A stretch of DNA of 64,000 bases from Przewalskia tangutica. Lineage: Eukaryota > Streptophyta > Magnoliopsida > Solanales > Solanaceae. Of the stretch, positions 10,500-22,190 are shown piece by piece. The stretch covers positions 124,001-188,000 of the forward strand of contig JAQGDG010000036.1 of NCBI GenBank assembly GCA_029844215.1, read 5' to 3'. A program made the position numbers and the translations under genes. Within the stretch, counting starts at the first letter, position 1. The number at the start of each line of letters is the position of its first letter. Below the pieces are notes generated by a model. That model was not told the DNA's origin and searched no databases. It worked only from the letters and a program-made list of their open reading frames with translations.

Positions 10500-13400
10500 T
10501 GATTCTTGCAATGACCTCTTACTGTAGGAAGCTTGTGCCTTCAAAGAGCATTGTGTTTCTTGCCCTCCAAATCTCATAAACCATTATGCAAAAAGTAAGC
10601 AAAATAGCTTTGGCTCGGATGCTTGTCGCGGTGTTCTTTCTTAATCCATTTAAGGAGCTTTCAACGATTGTCATCTCTCTTCTAATACCCAACCAATCTT
10701 TTATGCTCTTCCAAATCATGTGTGTATAGGGCGAGGCAAAGAAGAGGTGTTCCCTTGTTTCATTAGATTGCTTGCAGAACCCATGAATTTATCCTCCAAG
10801 TTGAGAAATGATAGAGTATCCTTTGTAGCTAACCGTTTTCTGCAATTTAGCCACATAGTAAAGAGAATTTGGGAGGAATGAAGCCTTTCCAAATTTGTGA
10901 CATCGAGCTTTTTAGCTTGCGGAGTCGCATGATATCATACACGAGCTTGAATCAAATATACCGTTGGCACAACATTTTGTAAAGCCGTCGATAGCATCAC
11001 CATGGCTACTAAAGATAGAAACAAATTTGTCGCGAATCCCACAAATCTTTTTGAATAAAGGGAGTCCCTAGGGCGTACCTCATAGTCCCAAATAGTAATA
11101 CCTCTCAAATAGTGGCTATTGATCCATTGGACCCAAAGAGAATCACTTAGTGTGAGTTTGCCAAATCGTCACGGATAACAAGGCATGATTCCATTCCTCG
11201 ATGTTCATAAGACCCAAGCCACCTTCGGTTTGAGGCAAGCAAATGATATCCCAAGCAACTCTTGGTGGTTTCCCACCCCATAAGAACTGAATACAAGCGG
11301 ACCGCACCTTGTTGATAATAGTGGCGGGATAGGAAGTGCCGGAACCAAAGCTCTCAACCCTCGACAACCGACGATTAGTTCGGTTTACCAGCGTAAGAAA
11401 GGGTGTGATGCCCCATTTCTGAATGTAATTCGAAATAGCACTAGTGAATGGGGCAAATTGATCCACCGAGACTGAAATTGGGGACAAAGGATCCCCAGTA
11501 TCGTCTTAGGAAAGCTTCCAATGGCGAAACCCACCTGGACAATATCAAGTCCCGAATCGTAGAATGCATTCCGCTAAGTAGGAGGATTTAGTGGGTTAGA
11601 GTTAATCTGAGGCGCCTCGACTCTTCCGGACAATTCATAAGAATCCCAGTGAAGATATATCTCATTTGGCAAAAAGCATGAGGTCATCCGCGAACGCCAG
11701 ATGAGTAATGCCCAATTTCTTACACTTTGGAAAATATGAGAAAACTCTTGCCTTAGCCTTCATGTTAAGCAGCCGTGAGAGGTATTCCATGCACAAGATA
11801 AAGAGAGTAGGGACATAGGATCACCTTGTCTTAGGCCGCTTTCCTTTGAAGTATCCATGTAGCTCACCATTGATAGAAAGGGAGAAGGAGGTTGAGCTAA
11901 CACGTTCCATGATCCATCTTGTAAATCTGCGGAAATTTTAGACTTCTTAGTACCAATTCGAGGAAGCTCCAAGAGATCAGATCGAATGCTTTACGAAAGG
12001 TCCACCATAAGCATACATCTTGGTGAGACTGTTCTATTAAATCCTCTCACAAGCTCTTGTGCCACATATCGTTGTCCATCATGTTTCTTCCTTTCACAAA
12101 AGCCCCTTGGGATTTGTCAATGAGAGAAGGAAGGATCAATGCCATTCTGTTAGCTAGAATCTTTGTGATGATCTTATAGGTCACATTAGTCAATCCGATT
12201 GGCACAAATCATTTACCTTGGGATCATGATCAGTCTTTGGTAGCAGGGTAATGATGGTATGATTTACCTGCTTCAAAAGAACTCCAGTAGAGAAGAACTC
12301 TTGGACACATCTTACAACATCATGGCCCACATCTTTCCATCTATTCTTGAAGAAGGCAGCCGTATAACCATCTGGTCCAGGTGCCTTGTTATTGCCTATA
12401 TCGAAGAGCTTCCCAAATCTCCTTTGGGGTGATGAAATGCAAAGTCGTAATCTCTCTTCTTCACTCGACTTTGGGCCATAGTTGAACACTTCAGATCAAA
12501 GTTGGTAGTGGGTGGAAGTACCTAATAGATCTTTGTAAAATTCAACGAGCAACTTCCTAACTTCTTCTGGTGATGTAGTGATAGTACCATTAGCTTTAAC
12601 AAGAAAGTTAATGGAGTTCCTGACATTACTCCTTTTGATCAAGCTATGAAAGTATTTGGAACATCTATCACTTCCAATCAAGTGTTTCTGTCTTGACTTC
12701 TGCCTTATGAAGTGTCTTTCGGCTTCCAGTAAGGTGTTTGCTCTAGCTCTTGAGGACTTAACCTTGGCTTTAAGCTCCTCATCAAAGGGATTTTCCATGT
12801 GTGCATTGATAGCCTCCTTGAACTCTATGTTTGCCCCTTTTGCTCTTTGTTCGATACCTCCAAAGTCACTTATGTTCAAAGCCCTTAAAGGTTGCTTCAA
12901 GGCTTTCAATTTGGAGGCAAGGACGAATTGAGCAGTTCCCAATATGTCTTGTCTCCAACATGAAGTCATAATGTTCTCAAAGGCTGTGTGAGAAAGCCAC
13001 ATATTCATGAACTTGAAAGGGCGTTTCCCAACATTATAGGATGCAATAATCGTGGCTATCACAGGACAGTGGTCCGAGACAGGTTCCATAGGCATGAAAT
13101 TGGCTGTGCATTCTAGGGTCAAATCACTCCAACTTTGATTCATCAACACTCTATCAAGCTTAGACCAAATCGAACCATTCGTCCAAGTGTAGAAGGAACC
13201 GGAAGAAGGAGCGTCTTCTAGTCCATGAGAATTCCTGAAATCTCCAAGATCCCTAAGTGCATAAGGCGTGAGAGGAGGACCCCCCACCTTATCATGAGGG
13301 TAGCAATAAGTGTTGAAATCTCCCATAATCATCCAAGGCTTAGTGATGCCAACACCCAAGTGAGAAAGGTGATGCCAAAGCATCCTTCTATCCGAGATGC

Positions 13401-13740
13401 TATAAACCTGTACACAAATGTGGCAAGGAAGGACACTTGTGTTATATTGCAACTTGCTCGACATGGATATGTTGAGAGTCCATACCAAGCACTTCGCAAC
13501 AAACCACGGATGGATCCCAAAGTAATAGCATTCTACCGCTCCAATGAATTCCAAATTTGAGCAAAACTTCCAAGCTTTGAATCTTTGAGTAGAAAGACTG
13601 CCTCGCCGAGATAGCTTAGTTTCCAATAGACAAATCATAGCCGCGTCATGCTGTTTTGTGATACTACACACTAGAGCTTGCGTGGCAGCCCTGTCCCTTT
13701 GTCCGCAAAGACCACGGACATTCCAACAAAGTATTTTCAT
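10500..13740 (-). pseudogene. LINE ORF2: endonuclease and reverse transcriptase
   Basis: The first 414 codons (12496-13740) are open and hold the apurinic-type endonuclease domain: LCWNVRG at residues 4-10, LLETK near 38-42, MGDFN near 140, KLDRVLMN near 195 and SDHCPVI near 222. This domain nicks target DNA to prime reverse transcription. A single in-frame TGA at 12496-12498 separates it from the reverse transcriptase, which continues in the same frame with NNKAPGPDGYTAAFF (12380-12400) and then, with frameshifts, KSQGAFVKGR near 12100, GLRQGDPMS near 11830 and the catalytic FADDLMLFAK near 11680. The end has the zf-RVT features WDIICLPQTEGGLGL near 11230 and IWRARN near 10560. Intact plant ORF2s are about 1,200-1,350 residues, which fits the span. 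Inactive as written, because of stops and frameshifts. Confidence 0.9.
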
Positions 13741-15420
13741 TAGGAAACAAAGGAGGTTTTATTAGCACCTCCGCGCTTAGTCGCCTTTCCCTTTCCCATC
13801 GCTGCCCATTCTTTTTGGACAAAACTTCTTGCCATCCATCATCTTTGTTGCTGGAAGCCATAACTTGTGTACCAGCCAAGCTATGTTCCCCGCGTTCAAA
13901 GTTAACGTTACTTGACACAAGCTGAGCCTTTTCCGTAGCACCGTTGTATGTCACTTCATCCAATGAAGGTGGCGGGTTCATAGGCATCTCAGAATCAGAA
14001 TGTTTTGACTCACCCCTCATCCTAACATGTTGTGTACTGCCATTGTGAGAATTAGGCAGTGAGGACTTTGCTAGAGAATCCCGCAAACATGGTGGGCCAG
14101 AATGACCCAAAACCGGAGGACCCGCGACATGTGATACTTCTCCCAAGCTTCCGGTACCAGGAGGTGTTGTGTGCTCAGTTTCTTCAATGTCCATCAAGTT
14201 ATCAGCATCTACGTGATGTTGATGAGTTGGTGGATGAGGGGGAGGAGGGTTGGTTCCACCCGTACCTTTGTTGACCTTCAAACGAGTAGAATCATCCTTG
14301 TTGTTGAGGTACCTCGATTGCGTGTTTTTGGAGCTTCTTCATTGTTGACATCATCCCTCAGCTTCCTACACTTCAAATGGTTGTGTCCAAAAGCCGCACA
14401 ATGATAGCAAAAGTCCGGGTAATTCTCATAGTTTACCCTTTGAGTATAACTTCTGTTATCGGGGAGATTGACGACAAAATCCATTATCGGCTCCTTGCTA
14501 ACATCCACTTCCACTAGAACTCTTGCATAGTTCATTTTAGACCTTTCCTTAGTATATTGGTCAGTGTAAAGAGGTTTTCCTACACGTGAAGCAATCTTAC
14601 TAAGGCCCGTTGCACTCCAAATAGAAAGGGGAATGTCCGGGAAAGTGACCCAAATAGGAATGTCCATAAACAAATCATCCGTTATAAGAACTCCTTTATT
14701 GATAGCCTTGAGCATCATGGTTTTCCCGTAGACCATATAAGGGCCTCCGTGAAGTACATTAGTGCGCTCTTCCTCCGTCATGAATTTGAACACTGTCCAG
14801 CCTTTGCCATATGGTATAATACGACATTTAACTCCCCATCCTTTCACAATCGTATTCAATGCTTCTCTTCCCGGGAAAGGACCCGTGAAGCAACCTATTA
14901 GGCAATAGCCCCAAGTTTCTATGAAAGGAACTTCGTCCTCAGCTTCTATATGTACTTCCGCCCCTTGTTGTTCAATAAATTGTAACTTCATACCTTTTGC
15001 CTCAATCCTAGTTCCCGCAAAGACTCCAGCATAAGTCTTTTTAGGAGGAAGGACCTTGCCATGGTTTGGGGAAAATTGTTTTGAGTTGTGGCCGTGGTAG
15101 GGATATGATGTGGTTTAGAGATGCATTAGTGTGTAAATCATTGGGAGGTATATCCGAGGTATAGGCGGAGGGGAAGGGTAGAAGGGAGTGAGCTTGGGCC
15201 GCAATAGAAGAGATGATTTGCGTGCCATTTGGGAGGGTAGGGAATTTGTGTTGGTTTTCAAGGAATAGAAGGAAGAGGAGATAGAAGGTGAGGTGTTGTG
15301 AAATTCAGGAAGTAGTGAAGTGGTGTTAGATGAGAGAGGGGATGTTAAAGACTCTACCGAATCAGGAAGTGTTAAAACGAAAGGAGTGTTGTGATTCTTG
15401 AGATTGCCTCCACTTAGCAA
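13664..15420 (-). pseudogene. LINE ORF1: DUF4283-type RNA-binding protein
   Basis: The longest open piece (14278-14991, 237 codons) starts after KTYAGVFAGTR-EAKGM, a typical lead-in for plant LINE ORF1, and contains a DUF4283-like fold (GWTVFKF, PIWVTFPDIPL, LYTDQYTKER, ARVLVEVD) followed by a C-X2-C-X4-H-X4-C zinc knuckle, CYHCAAFGHNHLKC (about 14370-14420). A frameshift near 14280 moves the C-terminal tail to 13664-14281, which is Pro/Ser-rich and includes DDGWQEVLSKKN. Another break near 15115 separates a Ser/Leu-rich N-terminal segment that begins at 15420. ORF1 normally coats LINE RNA to form the transposition particle. Its end overlaps the ORF2 start by about 80 nt. Confidence 0.85.
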
Positions 15421-15530
15421 ACTAGCTAAAGTAGGGAAGGCTTCATTGGTTACACTTAAAGAAATCAGGGTTGTTGACTTGAATCACGAGAAGGCACTTT
15501 GAATCCGTCTCATTCAACGCCGACTTTCTA

Positions 15531-16210
15531 CTCTTGCATCATTGATGGTTATGGAGTTCCTAGGCTCCTCGACATAGAAATAGCTTTGTTTCTCACAATT
15601 GACTTGGCTCTTCGTAACGTGAGTAGTCAATGTCCCTAGATTGTGCCCTGATCCGCCTTGGAACCAAGACCATCATAAAGTCCCGAGTTATTAGAGAGTC
15701 ATTGATACCGCCTCATAAATGTGCGACGCCTCTCTTGCATCATTGATGGTTATGGAGTTCCTAGGCTCCTGGACATAGAAATAGCTTTGTTTCTCTCAAT
15801 TGACTTGCTCTTCGTAACGTGAGTAGTCAATGCCCCTAGATTGTCCCTCGATCCGCCTTGGAACCAAGACCATCATAAAGTCCCGGAGTTATTAGAGTCA
15901 TTGATACCGCCTCATAAATGCGGCGCCTACCCTCAATAAAAACGTTAGAACACACCACCGACTTAGCTCCTCAGAAACGGGGTAGTTAATGTCCCTAGGT
16001 TATCCCCCTGCCCCGCCTTGGAAATCAGACCATCATAAATGCCCGTGGTTGTGAGTGACATGTTGATACCCGCGGCATTAATGTGTGACGCCTCGGCACC
16101 CTCAATAATGACGTTAGAGTCCTTGGGGATAGAAACCCCTTCGTATTCCACATCTGATCTTGATCCTTGCATAGAGTGCATATTCCTAGCATCATTGTTA
16201 TCCTCGTGAC
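15531..16210 (-). repeat. Tandem ~198-bp units in the LINE 5' region
   Basis: Two near-identical units start at 15531 and 15730 (TCTTGCATCATTGATGG, later GTGAGTAGTCAATG, then GACCATCATAAAGTCCC), followed by a diverged third (about 15927-16130, GGGTAGTTAATGTCCCTAGG) and a partial fourth (TAGCATCATTGTTATCC near 16190). They lie between ORF1 and the resumption of the LTR, so they probably are 5'-UTR monomers of the LINE. An alternative is an independent satellite trapped at the junction. Confidence 0.75.
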
Positions 16211-16228
16211 CCGCCTTAGCCTTCTGAC

Positions 16229-17098
16229 TATATATCTTATACTCATTTCTATACTACTATAGTATGTAATTTCCAATTACAATAGAAGGACAAAAATATT
16301 TACCTCGATAAGCCCACAATTATCCAAGTTAAAAAGTCGATCCTGAGCAAGGTTTAGCTCCTAATCTGAACGCTCCAATTCGCTCCAAGAAACCCTTAGA
16401 AGTTCTACACAACTTCTACTTAACACTTCAACCGACTATGAATATTTTTCTTAGGATTTCGTTTTTGTGACTGAAGGGAAGTATAATAGTATTTCTGGGC
16501 TTTTAGTATAGGGGTAACCTTGGAATACTACAAGGTATTTGGGCCAAGGTATTTTGGAATAGTAACAATACTTGGAGAATACTTTTCTACCAAGGGGTAT
16601 TTCACGAGAACAACTTAGGATGGGGGGGGGGGGGAGAGGGATTTTTGCCTTGAAATTTCACAAGTGTGGATGAAGAATAAGTCTTGCATTTGAGGGGTAT
16701 TTATAGGGAAACCAATGACCAAGATCAAAACAAGTGGATGGATGAGATTTGGACAATTGTTGTGTGGGTCCCACCTTATCTATCTACCACACAAATATCA
16801 CAAAATATCCTACCTAATCCTTGACCAAAAATAAAGGCCAAAACGCAAGGAATTCCCTCCATTGCCGTCCACTGAGGGACAAGTGTCGCCTCTCGTTGGT
16901 CCAAAATATTTCATCTCTGAAAAATCCGCAAAAATTATAAATGTTGCAACCGTAATTTTCCCTTCGCAAAGTCCGGAAAACGTTTCGTCGGAAAACGATT
17001 CTTTTTGCTAGTTGTGAACAAATTTCGCCCCTTTGCCTACTTAAGGCTTAAACTTTTGTACGTACGCCCTCATGTACATACTGAAATACGGTATAACA
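16229..17098 (-). mobile_element. Element E LTR, distal part
   Basis: The LTR resumes at TATATCTTATACTCATT, matching 235-255 of the first LTR, and runs to GTATAACA at 17098. It contains the TATA box at 16694-16707, a 13-G run at 16622-16634 and the conserved block near 16850-17000. Compared with the C LTR, about 0.9 kb that should lie between the proximal and distal parts is missing at the LINE insertion. Confidence 0.8.
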
Positions 17099-17592
17099 TT
17101 CTCCTTCCTTAGAAACATTCGTCCGAATGTTCCTTCTCAAGCAGATAAAGATAAAGTTCCTCTTAACTTAAACAAGTTGCCAATGCCACATCTGGCCACA
17201 AAATAACACACGCGCAAATACTTAACCCAAGTCAACGAGGAATCACCTCTAGCATTACAAAATCTTCCACCCACGGTCTAAAAGATATCCCCTACGCACC
17301 TTTACTTCACAAAAGTAATGATCATTTCTATTTTCTCAGCACATGTTCACTTCTTTCCTTACTGTCAGACTCTTCTCGAACACTTGAACTCTTTCTATGC
17401 GTACCATACTTCACCAACACTACGCTTTCCAAAACTTTGGAGTCACTACCTCCAAACTTGGTCACCTTACTGGCCTCAATCTCCTTTAAGGCCATTCTCG
17501 GCCTTCACGATCCGATTCTGGTCGAACATATCCACGAACTCATACAGTGGTTACCTAAACTTGGGCCTAGCACCCTCGTGACCCTACCACCC
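17099..17592 (-). pseudogene. Element E internal 3' part (integrase-tail remnant)
   Basis: Begins with a purine-tract complement (TTCTCCTTCCTT) and the palindrome at 17113-17133, as in all other elements here. The following sequence matches the 3' internal region of elements C and A, including GGGCCTAGCACCCTCGTGACCC near 17560. Integrase-tail homology is weak and no open frame is preserved. The sequence is interrupted at 17592 by element D and resumes at 56208. Confidence 0.65.
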
Positions 17593-18336
17593 TGTCACGA
17601 CCCGACCCCGGGCCCGCGACTGGTGCCCTACCTGGGCACCCCGCCGTGTATACATCGAGAATAGCAATGAACATACACAACATACGAAAAAACTTAGACA
17701 AGAACTAACAACAAAGCAGCCGATAAGGCCACCTTCCGTAAAATATACTCAATCCAAATAGAACAAGACATTTTTCTTTTCTTTACACCCAATCCACAAT
17801 GTGACTACATGCACTTAAGAATAACAACTCACGGCGGGGCCCCGCCATACCCCTGAATGTACAACAACCGACAATACCGGGGATAAGCCTCCGAAATGGC
17901 GAGCTTCTCAATGAACGTGATCCTAGAGCGAGGATCGAACTGCATTTACTTTACTGCGGATGAACGCACTTCAAGGAGGTCGATAACATGTACCAAATAT
18001 GTGGGAAATCAGCGTCAGAATGAAATCATAAGTCTAAAATAAAATCGAGACATGTATGATTACTCAATTAACGAAGACATCGCGCCTTACTAACAATGAG
18101 TAAATAGGTGAATACTTACAATATCTAAAGTAGGAGGCTCACGATCAAAGCGGGACCACCCGCCCGCAATGTCATTAAGCAATCCTATTCACGGGACTAT
18201 TTCACGCATAGATCGCGTGGACCCGCATGAGGTATTCCTCGTGATAGTCCGACCATCGCACGGGACTATTTCACCCGCATAAGCCCATAAGGACTCGCAT
18301 GAGGTATTCCTCGCATCATGGGTAGCAAATCCACTA

Positions 18337-18440
18337 AACAGTGGTATAACGTCTTGGGGTTTACCCTCATTTATACTCTTACCCTGAAGCAGGTGGTATA
18401 ACGTCTTGGGGGTTTACCCCTCATTTATACTCTTACCCTA
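18337..18440. repeat. Tandem duplication in the D LTR
   Basis: Two copies of a roughly 50-bp unit, GTGGTATAACGTCTTGGGG then TTTACCC-TCATTTATACTC. The same pair is present in the other D LTR at about 53883-53975, so the duplication predates D's insertion. Confidence 0.85.
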
Positions 18441-19436
18441 GCTCAACCAGCCATCATACATAACATAAGCCCTACCGGCTTATCATACAATAAATAAGCA
18501 AGTTAAGAAATCCCCCTAACTTCTTATTAGCCTTATTCATATACATTCTCATTTTAGTTTACTTAAGGCACTAACATGTCATTATAAAATCCGGGAATTT
18601 AACCCAAAGTACTACGTACTTCTATTCTTTTAAAAATGACTCTTTTCATATATAACTTCCAAGATACTAATAACCGTAGTATCAAGTCATAACTACTTTT
18701 CAAGACAAGTCACGATACCTTTTAGAAATACATTTAGGCTTCTAAATCAAGTGACTTCTTTCTTTAAAACCTTAGGCAATTGATGCCTTAAATCAAATTG
18801 CCTTTCAATGAATCAAGCCATTTATCTTTCCATAAAGCCAATATAACCAACTCCCCATAATGTCGTTATATTCACTTTATGCATTAGTCAAGTACAATTT
18901 CCTATCCAAGGGACTTATACGTTTAAAACGAAACAAGTATCACATACTTTAAAACTCTTCAAGTCCCTTAACATACTTAAATTACTTAGAGTAAACCACT
19001 CTTTAAACTTTCCATAAAAACAAGTATCAAAATACTTTCAACATACTTAAAGTCTCTTAACTTTGAAAACCAAGATATCCTTAACATTTAAACAAGTGAG
19101 TTAATTCCCTAACTCAATCAACTTGGACATTCCTAAAATAAGCCAAGGATGTCAAATTGACTAGATTGTCAAAATCTCAGACGCTCATCGTACTATATCG
19201 TGAAACTAGTCATGCTCAAAAGATAGGAAAAGTTCCACATACCTCTTCGGGTCAAACCACTTGTCAAATACAAATTCCCGCCCGTAGTATGTCAACCTAT
19301 AATATTCACAATACGTCCATTAAGGCCTTACTTCAAACGTAGAATATTATAAGTGTTAAGTCTCTAAATTCTACGGAAAATCGGACAACACCTTCTTTGT
19401 TTTTACTAACTTTGCCACCTTTTCCAAGGTCGAAAT

Positions 19437-19650
19437 ACAATAACCAAACAGCCCCAATTGGCTCATAACAATATAGAAGGTAATCCAACGCAAATGAATA
19501 ACCAAACAGCCCCAATTGGCTCACAATAATACGAAGGTAATCGATGCAAATGAATAACCAAACAGCCCCAATTGGCTCACAATAATACAGAAGGTAATCC
19601 AATGCAAATGAATAACCAAACAGCCCCAATTGGCTCACAATAATACAACA
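19437..19650. repeat. 58-bp tandem repeat in the D 3' LTR, about 3.7 copies
   Basis: Unit AATAACCAAACAGCCCCAAT then TGGCTCACAATAATAC and GGTAATCCAATGCAAATG, nearly identical between copies. The partner LTR has the same array at 54966-55190. The repeat contains CCAATTGG, and the open frame through it (repeated QLGLFGYSF) is an array artefact. Confidence 0.92.
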
Positions 19651-20657
19651 ATACCAATTCTTATTCAATTTCCATTTCAATCCAAATTGGTAGCATAATA
19701 AGATATCAAGCGCGATTGATTCTAGCTACTACATTCTCCAAGTAGGTAACATGCGACAAATCAATTTATCGATCAAATTGGATTTCAATTTCAAATGGCT
19801 AAATATGACATTTTCGGATTTTTAGCTTCCAATTCCATAACACTTAACAAACTTCATAACACATATCACATGACCACTTATAACTTATCATAACATGAAA
19901 TCTTCAATTACAAAAGTAAAACGAAAATTATACCTCAATTAGCCCAAATATGCTCCAAGAGTACAAGTCGATCCCTAGCACCTTTAGCTCCTCCTTCCGA
20001 CATTCCAATCCACCCCAAGCCACCCTTAGAAGCTTATGAAAAACTCATCTTCAAGTTTCAACTTCAAAGTTGAATAACCCTTTAGGTTTTCGCCTTGACT
20101 AATAATACGAAAACACCATTTTTCCGGATCTTTCTATTGAGAAACACTTATAATACCCTTAGGTACCTTGGTTTAAAGTGGGGAATTATTGGACAAAAAT
20201 TGGAAATTTTCCTTCTTGAAAAACCTCTTGTAGTGAGCTCCCCTAAAGAGCAAGAACAAGTTCTTGAAAAATAATTCTAAGTGTGGAGAATGACAAGGTC
20301 TTGCACCTACTAGTGTACATATATAACACAAGGAAGGGTATATATTAGAACACTTGGGTGGTTTGGATGAGATTCACTAAATATCAAGCTTATGTGGTCA
20401 TTGACTTGGTCAAAGTTGTCAAGCTCTGGCTTTGCAAGACTTCATCATAAATTATGGTCAATTGACCATTCCACCCTTGCACATTTCGTCCATGTCCATA
20501 AAAGGGGGTGACACGTGTCGCCCTCTCGTTCGTCGCAATATTTCGTTTTCCGACAATTCCATAATTCCGATAAATTTTTACTCGTCTCAAACCTTAACAT
20601 TTGAGTTCTTACGTACGTTCTTAGAAACATATCCTGAAATATTTCCGGGGTGTAACA

Positions 20658-20695
20658 TTCTTCCCCCCTTAGAAACATTCGTCCCCGAATGTTCT
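20658..20695 (-). promoter_or_regulatory. Element D polypurine tract and adjacent palindrome
   Basis: On the element strand AAGGGGGGAAGAA abuts the 3' LTR start TGTTACACC and would prime plus-strand cDNA. Next to it, 20673-20695 reads AACATTCGTCCCCGAATGTT, an 8-bp inverted repeat around a short C-rich loop. Confidence 0.85.
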
Positions 20696-20699
20696 CTCG

Positions 20700-22190
20700 G
20701 GAGTCCAACTTAAAGATAGCGACATAGTCTTCTTTTACAACCCCTACATACCAATAATACCACACGAGGCCACACAACAGTACTCATACTAAAATGTCAA
20801 GCTGAACCCCATGTGTCAACGTCGGTTATCTGTATGAAGCTTCGGCTGACTCTAAGCTTACTAATAATCTTTCCCGGATAAGCTTCGCCTTATCCACGTT
20901 CAATGAAACAAGTCCGACCAAATATTGAACCTCGCCATGTCGAAGCATCCAACCGACGATCTACACTTTCTACATACAAGGCCTCATAGGCCATTCAAAC
21001 TGAAAGGTATCATTGTATCAGACGCAACACATAAAGAGACAATTAACCTCCCGGCTATATCTGAAATCAAGAACATAGGCCCGCATCCTATCCTCAAGTG
21101 CCTGGATAGTACGCTCTGCCTGTCCGTCGGTCTGAGGGTGTAATGCAACACTGAGACTCACCTGTGTCCCTAATCCCTCCTGAAAAACCTCCAGAATTTA
21201 TTCAAATCGAGCTCATCCGCTACCATCATAAACGTAGGAACCCCGTGCAGTCTCACAATCTCTCTGCTATACAAGCAAGCATAATCCTCAGCCGAGTAAA
21301 TGGCCCTAACCGGAAGAACACGATCGTTTCGCCAAATTTCACTTACCATGACCCCCAGGGGGTCGCACTTCCTCCGAGTACGATGCCACCCTGTAACAAG
21401 ATCTATATTAATTACCTCTCATATCTAGGTTGGGATTTCAATCGCCGGCAATAGCCCACTAGGCTTCTGGTGCTCAACCATGACCTGCTACTATCTCGGA
21501 CACTAGCGATAACTCGCTATGTCCCTTTTCCGGTCATCTTACCCATACATACTTCTGAGGTCACGACACGACTTAGTCCGCCCCAAACAATTAGGGCAAT
21601 AAGCACTGCGTGCCTCCCCTAAAACCTGCTGACTAGTCCTGCAGCACCGGGTACACGCAATCTATCCTCATCTCACAACACCCCATTCGACGCTACTCAA
21701 ACAGGCTCTTCTCTTCCCGGAGAGCCGTATCTCGATACCGTATCATAACTGGATCCTCATACTGTCGCCTCCTTACCTCCTCAACGATGGAAGACTCGCA
21801 ACCTCTGATCTGAACTTCATTAACCTTGAAACAAATAATCGAACCCCTAGGCTCGTGAATCAAGGATCTCACGGACCACATCCTGCCTATCTGTTGCCCA
21901 ACCGCGACTACCTTAGTCCACGACAAAGAGTATACAGAATCGCCTTGGCTTTCCCCGGATGGTATAGGATATCAATATCACGATCCTTGAGTAACTCTAA
22001 CCACCATCGTTGTCGCAAATTCCACTGCCTCAGTCTGCAGATATACCGGAGGCTTTTTGGGTCTGCACAATTATCCACACGAAGTCTATATATACGTCAT
22101 GCCCCCAAATCTTCAAGGCATGATTTAACCGCCACAAGACTAAATCGTGAGTGGCGCATTTCTTCCTCGCTTCCCTAACTACCGGAAAAC
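20700..22190 (-). pseudogene. Element D pol remnant: RNase H end and integrase
   Basis: In minus-strand order: the RNase H end (LRQRWWLELLKDRDIDILYHPGKAKA, 21960-22110, given here as QRWWLELLKDRD and YHPGKAKA), a linker with SSIVEEVRRRQYEDPV (21730-21790), then the integrase core. The core has EVINIDLVTG-HRTRR near 21430, YSAEDYACLYSREIVRLHGVP near 21230-21300, and HYTLRPTDRQ-ERTIQ-LED near 21080-21130 across a frameshift. The SDRG motif around the second catalytic aspartate is altered. Integrase would insert the cDNA, and this copy is inactive. Protease and RT are absent upstream; homology to pol fades near 22190. Confidence 0.85.

Larger units (their letters stand above)
10314..16228 (-). 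mobile_element. L1-type LINE inserted in the E LTR
   Basis: Nearly full-length plant L1-clade non-LTR retrotransposon on the minus strand. It has a 12-base poly(A) tail (T at 10314-10325 on the plus strand), ORF2 with endonuclease, reverse transcriptase and a C-terminal zf-RVT region, ORF1 with an RNA-binding domain and zinc knuckle, and a 5' region with roughly 198-bp tandem units (15531-16210). LTR sequence flanks it on both sides. The exact 5' edge is uncertain (about 16228) and a clean target-site duplication was not found. Both ORFs carry stops or frameshifts. Confidence 0.85.
17593..20657 (-). mobile_element. Element D 3' LTR
   Basis: Starts TGTCACGACCCG and ends GGGGTGTAACA. A candidate TATA box (ACATATATAA, 20318-20326, read on the minus strand) lies about 340 nt inside the U3 end, and a G-box palindrome GACACGTGTC at 20510-20519 lies upstream of it. 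Internal repeats at 18337-18440 and 19437-19650 are shared with the partner LTR. Confidence 0.92.

Noticed and set aside
16622..16634. 13-G run as a possible G-quadruplex or regulatory site
   Set aside because: Homologous LTRs have shorter or interrupted G runs at this place. Homopolymer length here is not reliable enough to interpret.
19437..19650. CRISPR-like evenly spaced repeats
   Set aside because: Units are contiguous 58-bp tandem copies without unique spacers, inside a plant LTR, and are duplicated in the partner LTR.
19333..19680. 115-residue minus frame with repeated QLGLFGYSFALDYL
   Set aside because: Translation of the 58-bp LTR array, not a repeat protein.
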